A DNA stretch of 16,692 bases. Origin: JAADHG01 sp964418645 (GTDB taxonomy: Bacteria > Bacteroidota > Bacteroidia > Flavobacteriales > Flavobacteriaceae). The first letter of the stretch is position 1; each line of letters opens with the position of its first letter. Location of the stretch: assembly GCA_964418645.1 (NCBI GenBank), contig CAYQME010000053.1, positions 1 through 16,692 on the forward strand, given 5' to 3'. Below are positions 1 through 6,125 of this stretch, in pieces. Below the pieces are notes generated by a model that was not told the origin of the DNA, did not search any database, and saw nothing but the letters and a program-made list of their open reading frames with translations. The translations under genes were made by a program, and so were the position numbers.

Positions 1-313
1 TGGCTCGTAAAGCAGTATGAAGCACTGCTCTATTTTCGGTTTGATTTATTTTATCTCCTGAAAAATATTTAGAAATGGCATCTTTTAAATCAACTTCTTT
101 AGCCAATTCTAAAAAAAGATTAATTGTGTCTTGTGTGAGTCTATTTTTAGAATAATCTATAAAAAAATCGTCCCATTCAATTGTAAAACGATTAGCTCTT
201 TTAGTATCCATTTTAAACCATTCTATCGCATGAACATCTTTTACCCCATTAAAATGTTCTTCTAGTTTAGACCATGCCTTAGTTTGTGTTGGATTTATAT
301 TCTTTAAAGCCAT
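1..313 (-). CDS. pgi: Glucose-6-phosphate isomerase, N-terminal 104 codons (cut by window edge)
   Basis: Glucose-6-phosphate isomerase interconverts glucose 6-phosphate and fructose 6-phosphate in cytoplasmic glycolysis and gluconeogenesis. I translated the complement from the ATG at 313-311. It starts MALKNINPTQTKAW, continues through FFIDYSKNRLTQDTI, and runs off the window in KINQTENRAVLHTALRA. These match the N-terminal region of the bacterial enzyme closely (NINPTQT..AW, DYSKNR, KIN-TENRAVLH-ALR). Only the N-terminal part is present, so the catalytic residues further on cannot be checked. The start codon abuts the stop codon of the upstream M23 peptidase gene with no gap, so the gene is probably cotranscribed as the last visible member of the four-gene run. 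The frame stays open to base 1. Confidence 0.93.
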   Translation of the reverse strand, partial: MALKNINPTQTKAWSKLEEHFNGVKDVHAIEWFKMDTKRANRFTIEWDDFFIDYSKNRLTQDTINLFLELAKEVDLKDAISKYFSGDKINQTENRAVLHTALRA

Positions 314-1615
314 TTACTCCATTTGTGTTACAAGTGATTCTTCATTTTCATCTTGAATTTCATTATCCGAAAATGGAATAGCATCTAATTGAATCTTTAA
401 AGGTTGAATAAACTCTAAATATTTAATCTTTAAACTGTCTGAAATTGGTTTTGCTTCGGGTAACTTTTGTTTAAACGGATCTACTTGCCTTCCGTTTTTC
501 CAAAAACGATAACACACATGAGGTCCTCCGGTATTTCCTGTCATACCAACTTTACCTATTATATCTCCTTGTTTTACAAAATCTCCTGCTTTTACAAGAC
601 GCTTACTCATGTGCAAATATTGCGTTGAATACGTAGAATTATGCTTTATTTTTACGTATTTACCATTACCCCCTTTGCGTGTAGATTCTACAACTGTGCC
701 ATTAGCAGTTGCCATAATTGGCGTCCCAACATTGGCTGCAAAATCAGTACCTTTATGTGGACGAATTCTATTCCCGTAGTATGCTATTCGCCGCCTTAAG
801 TTATATCTAGAAGAAACTCTATATCTGAATTTAATGGGTGATTTTAAAAACGCACGTCTCAAGTTTTTGGCGTTATCATCAAAATAATCAATAATTCCTT
901 TTACACTATCTGCTTCAAATTCAAAGGCGTAAAAAGGTTCTTTTTTATGTTCAAAATATACTGCTTTAATATTATGAATTCCTGCATAAATAGTGTCATC
1001 AATATACTTGTCGATATAAATAACCTTAAAACGATCGCCTTCTTGTAATCGGGTAAAATCTACAGTCCATGCATAAATATCAGACATATCATATGCTAAA
1101 ACCATGCTTATACCTTGATTATCTAGCACTTCTGAAATACTTGACCTAGGTGCTATAATTCCTGATGCCTCTTTTTCAACGTATTTAATTGGTTTTCTTT
1201 TTATGTAAGCATCAGTAATAGAATCTTGAAAATCTATAACAACGTATTCTTCGCGAGTTGGTTGATAAATAAAACATTGTGGTAGTTGTAATGAATCTTT
1301 AGAAAACAATAAGGTATAAGGTTTTCCTACTTGAAGGTTCCTTATATCAAAAGTGTCTTTAGCTTTTTCAGCGATGTGAAAAATTTGCGGATAGCCAATT
1401 TTATTACGTTCCAAAATCTCGCCAAAACTATCGCCATTTTTTATGGTATCTTTTACAACTATAAAGTCGTTAAGCTTAAACCCAAATTCAAATTTTTCTA
1501 TTTCCTTTTTTACTACTAAATCTTGTATAGGTAAATCATTAGCTTTCACATCTTCCTTACACGACGTGAACATGATTAATCCTAAAAAAGTTAACGCTAT
1601 TAACTTTAACTGCAT
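314..1615 (-). CDS. M23 family metallopeptidase, predicted lipoprotein (murein endopeptidase-like)
   Basis: Predicted envelope zinc peptidase that cuts peptidoglycan cross-links. I prefer the ATG at 1615 (433 residues) over the in-frame ATG at 1645: it begins MQLKLIALTFLGLIMFTSC, a clean lipoprotein signal with the lipid-accepting Cys at residue 19, follows an A-rich leader, and avoids overlapping the upstream stop. Residues about 45-105 resemble a LysM/OapA-like module (DTIKNGDSFGEIL), and 150-235 resemble the second N-terminal domain of MepM/Csd3-type enzymes. The M23 (LytM) domain spans about 270-385: His287-x3-Asp291 (HKGTD), His335 (QYLHMS) and the final motif His366-Val-Cys368. In canonical LytM this last motif is H-x-H, with the second His binding zinc, so Cys368 would have to replace it. 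The acidic C-terminal tail is not conserved in the family as far as I know. The gene sits between the tryptophan dioxygenase gene (22 bases upstream) and pgi (0 bases). Family is secure; exact substrate is inferred. Confidence 0.88.
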   Translation of the reverse strand: MQLKLIALTFLGLIMFTSCKEDVKANDLPIQDLVVKKEIEKFEFGFKLNDFIVVKDTIKNGDSFGEILERNKIGYPQIFHIAEKAKDTFDIRNLQVGKPYTLLFSKDSLQLPQCFIYQPTREEYVVIDFQDSITDAYIKRKPIKYVEKEASGIIAPRSSISEVLDNQGISMVLAYDMSDIYAWTVDFTRLQEGDRFKVIYIDKYIDDTIYAGIHNIKAVYFEHKKEPFYAFEFEADSVKGIIDYFDDNAKNLRRAFLKSPIKFRYRVSSRYNLRRRIAYYGNRIRPHKGTDFAANVGTPIMATANGTVVESTRKGGNGKYVKIKHNSTYSTQYLHMSKRLVKAGDFVKQGDIIGKVGMTGNTGGPHVCYRFWKNGRQVDPFKQKLPEAKPISDSLKIKYLEFIQPLKIQLDAIPFSDNEIQDENEESLVTQME

Positions 1616-1637
1616 ATTGTTTGTTTTATTAATGTAA

Positions 1638-2570
1638 TTAAACATCTTTCCCCCAATTATCTAATTCTTCTGAGCTCCAAAGTTCTGGAAAAAATATACG
1701 TTTTTGATACTTTGGATGCATATATTTTTGCCAATCGCTTCCTCCTGTTGCTTCTCCGTCGCCATCTTCGCCTAAAATATAATGCTTTGCCGCATTGTAA
1801 TGTGCCATTACCCATGAGATATTTACTGTGTAATCATAATGACGCATTGCTTTTACCAAATCTTCATTGTTTTGATCTACTTCAGGGAGCTCTTTAAATT
1901 TTGACCACAAATTTTTGGTGTTATATACCTTCATAAAGGTTATAAACTCTTCTTTATACCGTTTTTCAAAATTAATAAGCAGTGTAGATTTTTCACCTGT
2001 GTTATAATCCTTCCCAGCCGCTTGCCAATACAAATGCTCAAGAGCGTGCTCAAAAGGGGTCTCTCTGTCAATGGTTTTTCTAAATCTATAATCAATTAAG
2101 TTTATAAGCTCAGTTGAAGCAAATTCTATTAATCGGTATTGTGCACTTTGAAAGCCGCTTGCAGGTGTAAGTGTATGTCTAAACTTATTGTATTGTGCTA
2201 CATCCATCCCCTCTCGCATAATATTAAATGAAGTAGACAACATATCAAAATAACGACTCACACGCATCAATTTGTTTTCAAAAAACACAGTATTTAAATC
2301 TTCTTTCTCAGCGACTTGTTGAATTTCCCAAAGAATCATTTTAAAAATGAGTTCGTTTATTTGATGATATCCAATAAACACCATTTCATCTGGTAAGGTT
2401 GTGCGTTGAATTTGAAGACTCAATAAGGCATCTGTATGGATATAATCCCAATACGTTATCGGCTTACTATGCAAAAGCCCTTCTAAATGTGTTTCGGTAT
2501 CTTGATTTATATTATCGTATTTCGTTTGAAGTTCGTTTAATATAGAATCGTAATTTGGTTGGTCTTGCAT
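1638..2570 (-). CDS. kynA: Tryptophan 2,3-dioxygenase family protein
   Basis: A 310-residue cytoplasmic haem enzyme expected to open the indole ring of tryptophan to N-formylkynurenine, the first step of the kynurenine pathway. Family signatures are visible in order: DEMVFIGYHQINELIFK at 61-77, with His69 at the active-site base position; TPASGFQSAQYRLIEF at 135-150, a hallmark of the family; and WVMAHYNAAKHYILG at 253-267, with His257 at the expected haem-ligand position, followed by a TGGSDW glycine-rich segment near 275-280. The sequence is divergent from the proteobacterial enzyme around the haem ligand (usual form R-H-x-x-T-V-x-R), so activity on tryptophan is likely but not certain. The gene follows the DUF3108 gene by 2 bases, suggesting translational coupling. 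No other kynurenine-pathway gene is visible, but tyrosine-degradation genes lie just upstream. Confidence 0.86.
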   Translation of the reverse strand: MQDQPNYDSILNELQTKYDNINQDTETHLEGLLHSKPITYWDYIHTDALLSLQIQRTTLPDEMVFIGYHQINELIFKMILWEIQQVAEKEDLNTVFFENKLMRVSRYFDMLSTSFNIMREGMDVAQYNKFRHTLTPASGFQSAQYRLIEFASTELINLIDYRFRKTIDRETPFEHALEHLYWQAAGKDYNTGEKSTLLINFEKRYKEEFITFMKVYNTKNLWSKFKELPEVDQNNEDLVKAMRHYDYTVNISWVMAHYNAAKHYILGEDGDGEATGGSDWQKYMHPKYQKRIFFPELWSSEELDNWGKDV

Positions 2571-2572
2571 AA

Positions 2573-3352
2573 TTAATCAACTACTATTTTAAATGAATGC
2601 TTTAAGCCTTTAAAAGCTTCTAAATCAGCTCTTAAAGACCCTATGGCTAAATCAGCTTTAATACGCAAAGGTATGCGATTTTTATCATTTGAAACCCAGA
2701 GTGTCAGGCTCTCTTCTTCTTTAAAAACACGTCCTGCCATAACATAGGGTCTAAACTTTAAAGTTTTTACTTTCCCAAAAGCAGTTCTTATGGTTTCTTC
2801 TCCAAGGTATTTAAGTTTAAAACCATAATTTTCTTTATCAAAAAACATATCTGTTTCAATTTCATCTCCCGGGTTTAATTTATCTACATCTATTTTGTTT
2901 CTTAAATAATAATATGCCGAAACCATATCCTGAATATTGGGTTTAGTATCTACAACAAAGCTCTTATTGTGCTTTTTATCATTTATATATGCTTTATGAT
3001 TAACTTGGTCAAAGTTTATTTCTAGTTTTTTGGTAAAGCCGCCTTCATTAATATCTCTAATGAATTTATAGGGTAAGCCCGTTTGTTTATCAAAATAGCT
3101 TTCGTATCTATCTTTTACCTTAAAAAACCATTTAATAGCTCCAGTAGTCCATCCTTTCCCTACAACATGATATACTGGTTTATCATCTACGATATCATCT
3201 TTTATTTGTAGAGTTGCATTCCCTGCTTTCATCCAGCCACTATAACTCATTCTAAATTTAAACCATTCTCCTGTATTAAAAGCTGCTGCTTCTTGGGCAA
3301 AAGAACCTTGAGCTATTAAAAATGTTAATACTAAAAGTTGTATTTTTTTCAT
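2573..3352 (-). CDS. DUF3108 domain-containing exported protein
   Basis: A 259-residue protein of unknown function. An N-terminal signal peptide is clear: MKKIQLLVLTFLIAQGSFA with probable cleavage before QEAAAF, and no lipobox Cys, so the mature protein is periplasmic or otherwise outside the cytoplasm. The remainder is rich in alternating hydrophobic and polar residues, as in a beta-rich fold, with motifs such as WFKFRMSYSGWMKAGNATL near 30-48, VVGKGWTTGAIKWFFKVKD near 63-81, DMVSAYYYLRN near 142-152 and LTLWVSNDKNRIPLRI near 217-232. This pattern matches what I know of DUF3108, common in Bacteroidota and Proteobacteria. It is the first gene of the run to pgi, behind 216 bases of intergenic DNA that includes the hppD terminator. 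Sharing a transcript with the M23 peptidase hints at an envelope role, but that is inference only. Confidence 0.8.
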   Translation of the reverse strand: MKKIQLLVLTFLIAQGSFAQEAAAFNTGEWFKFRMSYSGWMKAGNATLQIKDDIVDDKPVYHVVGKGWTTGAIKWFFKVKDRYESYFDKQTGLPYKFIRDINEGGFTKKLEINFDQVNHKAYINDKKHNKSFVVDTKPNIQDMVSAYYYLRNKIDVDKLNPGDEIETDMFFDKENYGFKLKYLGEETIRTAFGKVKTLKFRPYVMAGRVFKEEESLTLWVSNDKNRIPLRIKADLAIGSLRADLEAFKGLKHSFKIVVD

Positions 3353-3365
3353 ATAGTAGGTTAAT

Positions 3366-3403
3366 GTAATGTAACTTATTTATTGATTTAGTATGTACAT
3401 TAC
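3366..3403. repeat. Inverted repeat upstream of the DUF3108 gene
   Basis: The arms GTAATGTA (3366-3373) and TACATTAC (3396-3403) are perfect 8-base inverted copies separated by 22 bases. They lie 14-51 bases upstream of the DUF3108 start, in the likely 5' leader or promoter. They could be a regulator-binding dyad or a weak leader hairpin. In DNA this AT-rich such repeats also arise by chance, so the functional claim is weak. Confidence 0.3.
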
Positions 3404-3426
3404 TGAATAAATTACAATTACTATTC

Positions 3427-3434
3427 CAAAAATA
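3427..3434 (-). promoter_or_regulatory. Possible -7 promoter element for the DUF3108-to-pgi operon
   Basis: The minus strand reads TATTTTTG, a full match to the Bacteroidota -7 consensus TAnnTTTG. It would place transcription start about 65-70 bases upstream of the DUF3108 ATG. I found no TTTG at the expected 19-base spacing; the nearest (complement of 3465-3468) is 30 bases away. It is therefore only a candidate. Confidence 0.22.
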
Positions 3435-3516
3435 GAAAATTCCCTAAAACCTCCTACTATTATTCAAAGTTCTTAACAGTAATTTACCAGTTATTCTAAA
3501 ATATTTTTATTAAACG

Positions 3517-3549
3517 AAAAAACTCTATCAAAATTATGATAGAGTTTTT
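3517..3549 (-). terminator. Intrinsic terminator downstream of hppD
   Basis: A perfect 13-base inverted repeat: arms AAAAACTCTATCA (3518-3530) and TGATAGAGTTTTT (3537-3549) with a 6-base loop. Read leftward, the stem ends in six U residues (complement of 3517-3522), 20 bases past the hppD stop codon. This separates the hmgA-hppD transcript from the DUF3108-to-pgi transcript. The arms are nearly symmetric, but the arrangement of genes makes leftward termination the relevant one. Confidence 0.85.
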
Positions 3550-3568
3550 ATAGTTAATTACACTTTAG

Positions 3569-4732
3569 CTAAAGCGTCCCTCTATTTTCTTGCTCTCTTT
3601 CAATAGCTTCAAACAATGCTTTAAAATTACCTTTACCAAAAGATTGTGCTCCTTTGCGTTGAATAATTTCGAAGAACATTGTTGGTCTATCTACAACTGG
3701 TTTTGTGAATAGTTGCAATAAATACCCTTCGTCATCTCTATCAATTAAAATACCATGCTTTTTAAGCACTTCAACATCTTCATCAATATCGCCAACTCGT
3801 TCTAATAAATCATCATAATAGTTTTCTGGAACGTATAAAAATTCAACACCTCTATCTCTCATTGCTGAAACTGTTGTTACAATATCATTGGTAGCGACAG
3901 CAATATGTTGTACTCCTGCACCATTATAAAAATCTATATATTCTTCAATTTGTGATTTTTTCTTACCATCAGCAGGTTCATTTATTGGGAATTTAATACG
4001 TCCATTACCATTAGACATTACTTTGCTCATCAAGGCTGTGAACTCTGTAGAAATGTCACTATCATCAAACGAAATAATTTGAGCAAAACCCATGACTTTA
4101 TCGTAAAATTCGCACCATTTATTCATTTCATTCCACCCTACATTACCAACCATGTGATCAATAAATTTTAACCCCACTGGTTCTGGATTGTAATGTGATT
4201 CCCATTTTTTATAACCTGGTAAAAAGACACCATTATAACTTTTCCGTTCTACAAAAATATGTACGGTTTCCCCATAAGTATAAATACCCGAACGCACAAC
4301 ATGACCATTCCTATCTTCTTCTCGAGTAGGCTCCATAAACGATTTTGCACCTCTTTTTGTAGTTTCTTCCCAGGCTTTTGTAGCATCTTCTACCCAAAGA
4401 GCTACTACTTTTACACCATCGCCATGCTTATTAATATGCTCATTTATTATACCGCCTTCTTTTAAAGATGTCGTTAATACCAATCGTATTTTATCTTGCT
4501 TCAACACATATGATACTTGGTCATTCATGCCTGTTTCTAAGCCAGCATAAGCTTCCGATTGAAATCCGAAAGCAGTTTTGTAAAAATGCGCCGATTGCTT
4601 AGCATTCCCAACATATAACTCTACATAATCTGTTCCTAATAACGGAAGGAAATCTTCTGCATCATTAAATAATTTTTTTAATGAATATTCTGTATTATGT
4701 AAATTATGTAAATCTTTTATTTCTGTTCCCAT
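3569..4732 (-). CDS. hppD: 4-hydroxyphenylpyruvate dioxygenase
   Basis: A cytoplasmic Fe(II) oxygenase that converts 4-hydroxyphenylpyruvate to homogentisate, the second step of tyrosine degradation. With the start at 4732 it is 387 residues. Two vicinal-oxygen-chelate halves are visible: the N-terminal half starts at FLPLLGTDYVELYVGNAKQ and the catalytic half at about 187. The expected iron ligands are His193 (FIDHMVGN), His276 (GVQHIAVAT) and Glu355 (MFFEIIQR). The C-terminal NFKALFEAIEREQENRG is the typical lid and tail of the family. I chose MGTEIKDLHN because it follows an A-rich leader and because the ATG at 4753, which would add MNAKINI, lies inside a hairpin-like sequence. The gene is downstream of hmgA and ends just before a strong terminator, so hmgA-hppD probably forms a two-gene operon. 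Maleylacetoacetate isomerase and fumarylacetoacetase genes are not in the window. Confidence 0.95.
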   Translation of the reverse strand: MGTEIKDLHNLHNTEYSLKKLFNDAEDFLPLLGTDYVELYVGNAKQSAHFYKTAFGFQSEAYAGLETGMNDQVSYVLKQDKIRLVLTTSLKEGGIINEHINKHGDGVKVVALWVEDATKAWEETTKRGAKSFMEPTREEDRNGHVVRSGIYTYGETVHIFVERKSYNGVFLPGYKKWESHYNPEPVGLKFIDHMVGNVGWNEMNKWCEFYDKVMGFAQIISFDDSDISTEFTALMSKVMSNGNGRIKFPINEPADGKKKSQIEEYIDFYNGAGVQHIAVATNDIVTTVSAMRDRGVEFLYVPENYYDDLLERVGDIDEDVEVLKKHGILIDRDDEGYLLQLFTKPVVDRPTMFFEIIQRKGAQSFGKGNFKALFEAIEREQENRGTL

Positions 4733-4746
4733 AATGTTTATTTTTG

Positions 4747-4768
4747 CATTCATCCTAAAGCAGGAATG
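4747..4768. repeat. Intercistronic hairpin between hmgA and hppD
   Basis: CATCCT (4751-4756) can pair with AGGAATG (4762-4768) with one bulged A and a 5-base loop. An alternative fold pairs CATTC (4747-4751) with GAATG (4764-4768). On the minus strand the segment contains GTCATTCCTGC, which resembles dispersed short palindromic intergenic repeats seen in many genomes. It covers the upstream candidate ATG of hppD. It may tune message stability or hppD translation; a single copy here cannot show it is a repeat family. Confidence 0.35.
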
Positions 4769-4774
4769 ACAGTT

Positions 4775-5932
4775 TTATTCTAACCATGATTTATAATAAT
4801 CTTCATCAGCAATTTTTAGTGCTTCTTCAGTAACCATTAAAGGTTTAAAAGTATCTACCATTACTGCTAATTCATCCGTACTAGTTTTACCTATACTTCG
4901 TTCTACCGCTCCGGGATGAGGTCCGTGAGGTATTCCCGCAGGATGTAAAGAAATATGTCCTTCTTCTATGTTATTTCTACTCATAAAATCTCCTGCTACA
5001 TAATATAACACCTCATCACTATCAATATTACTATGGCTATATGGCGCAGGAATAGCCTCTGGATGATAATCGTACAAACGAGGCACAAAACTACAAACTA
5101 CAAAAGCATCTGTCTCAAAAGTTTGGTGTACTGGTGGTGGTTGATGTATACGTCCTGTAATAGGTTCAAAATCGTGAATTGAAAAAGCATATGGATAGTT
5201 GAAACCATCGTAACCAACAACATCAAAAGGATGTGTGGCATATACCATTTCTATGATTTCTTCTTGTTTTTTTACTTTAATTAAGAAATCCCCTTTTTCA
5301 TTGTAAGTTTCTAGTTCTTGAGGTAAACGGATATCACGTTCACAAAAAGGTGAATGTTCTAATAATTGCCCAAACCAATTTCTATAACGTTTTGGTGTGT
5401 AAATTGGTCTATGAGATTCTACAATAAATAAACGGTTATCTTCTGTATCGAAATCTATTTTATAAATAATTCCCCTAGGAACGAGTAAATAATCGCCATA
5501 TTTAAAGTTGAGATTTCCCAACATTGTACGCAATTTTCCAGTGCCTTTGTGGATAAAAATTAATTCGTCTGCATCCGTGTTTTTATAAAAATAATCTTGT
5601 TGAAGCGCTTTTGGTGCTGCAAGTATTATTGTACAATCACTATTAGTTAGCACTGCTTTACGGCTTTCTAAATAATCGTTAACTGGTGGTACTTGAAACC
5701 CTCTTAATCTGTACGATTTTATGTTATTTGTAAGGGCTATTTTTGGTGCAACACTATATTGTTTTATAATGTCCTTTACTTGTGTTGGTCTATGCTCGTG
5801 ATAACTATTTGTTGACATCCCATCAAAACCAATTGTACCAAATAGTTGTTCGTAATATAGGTTTCCATTTGGCTTTCTAAATTGAGTGTGGCGTTTAGGT
5901 GGTATATTCCCTAAAGTATGATAACGTGGCAT
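4775..5932 (-). CDS. hmgA: Homogentisate 1,2-dioxygenase (compact Bacteroidota form)
   Basis: A 385-residue cupin-type iron dioxygenase expected to cleave the ring of homogentisate to maleylacetoacetate, the step after HppD. The start MPRYHTLGNIPPKRHTQF and the segment NLYYEQLFGTIGFDGMSTNSY fit homogentisate dioxygenases. The two cupin halves are visible: KGTGKLRTMLGNLNFKYGDY near 129-148, and the catalytic half at 268-340. Probable metal ligands are His300 (APYSHSN), an acid at Asp306/Glu307 (DSDEVLYYV) and His336 (GIPHGPHPG). In the human and Pseudomonas enzymes the equivalent stretch is H-R-N-x-M-S-E, so the acid spacing is shifted by one here, and the protein is about 50 residues shorter than those enzymes. 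Adjacency to hppD (21-42 bases, depending on the hppD start) strongly supports the assignment. The gene is first in the operon, with 193 bases of upstream DNA that hold two inverted repeats. Confidence 0.9.
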   Translation of the reverse strand: MPRYHTLGNIPPKRHTQFRKPNGNLYYEQLFGTIGFDGMSTNSYHEHRPTQVKDIIKQYSVAPKIALTNNIKSYRLRGFQVPPVNDYLESRKAVLTNSDCTIILAAPKALQQDYFYKNTDADELIFIHKGTGKLRTMLGNLNFKYGDYLLVPRGIIYKIDFDTEDNRLFIVESHRPIYTPKRYRNWFGQLLEHSPFCERDIRLPQELETYNEKGDFLIKVKKQEEIIEMVYATHPFDVVGYDGFNYPYAFSIHDFEPITGRIHQPPPVHQTFETDAFVVCSFVPRLYDYHPEAIPAPYSHSNIDSDEVLYYVAGDFMSRNNIEEGHISLHPAGIPHGPHPGAVERSIGKTSTDELAVMVDTFKPLMVTEEALKIADEDYYKSWLE

Positions 5933-5960
5933 TTTATTAAGTTAAAAGTTAATAATTAAA

Positions 5961-5978
5961 AGTTCAATACAGTGAACT
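5961..5978. repeat. Inverted repeat in the hmgA leader
   Basis: AGTTCA (5961-5966) and TGAACT (5973-5978) are perfect 6-base inverted copies with a 6-base spacer, 29-46 bases upstream of the hmgA ATG. It may be a secondary regulator site or a small leader hairpin. It is short, so chance is possible. Confidence 0.3.
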
Positions 5979-5981
5979 GAA

Positions 5982-6009
5982 ATCTTTGTTTAACAATTGT
6001 TATAAAGAT
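5982..6009. promoter_or_regulatory. Nested dyad, candidate operator of the hmgA-hppD operon
   Basis: A perfect 12-base palindrome, TAACAATTGTTA (5991-6002), is flanked by a second inverted pair, ATCTTT (5982-5987) and AAAGAT (6004-6009). The outer pair sits 3 and 1 bases from the core, so 24 of 28 positions belong to arms. It lies 50-77 bases upstream of hmgA. The right arm overlaps TATCTTTA on the minus strand (6010-6003), one base from the Bacteroidota -7 consensus TAnnTTTG, though no -33 TTTG is at the right spacing. A dimeric regulator responding to tyrosine or phenylalanine catabolites is the natural guess; the regulator is not in the window. Confidence 0.4.
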
Positions 6010-6125
6010 ACGAAACGCCTACTTATTCTGGATTTCTCTTGATAAGATAGTGTAGAAACTGTAATAAATCGATCCAATAGAGTTTCATAAGATTACAAAT
6101 ATCGTAAAAATTTTATTGTTTTTAT

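Noticed and set aside
1616..1645. Longer M23 start adding ten residues (MFNYINKTNN)
   Set aside because: It would overlap the upstream stop by 8 bases and put a polar stretch before an otherwise ideal lipoprotein signal peptide.
5942..5964. Two direct copies of TTAAAAGTT upstream of hmgA
   Set aside because: Nine-base AT-rich repeats of this kind are common by chance and I see no further copies in the leader; not strong enough to list as a feature.
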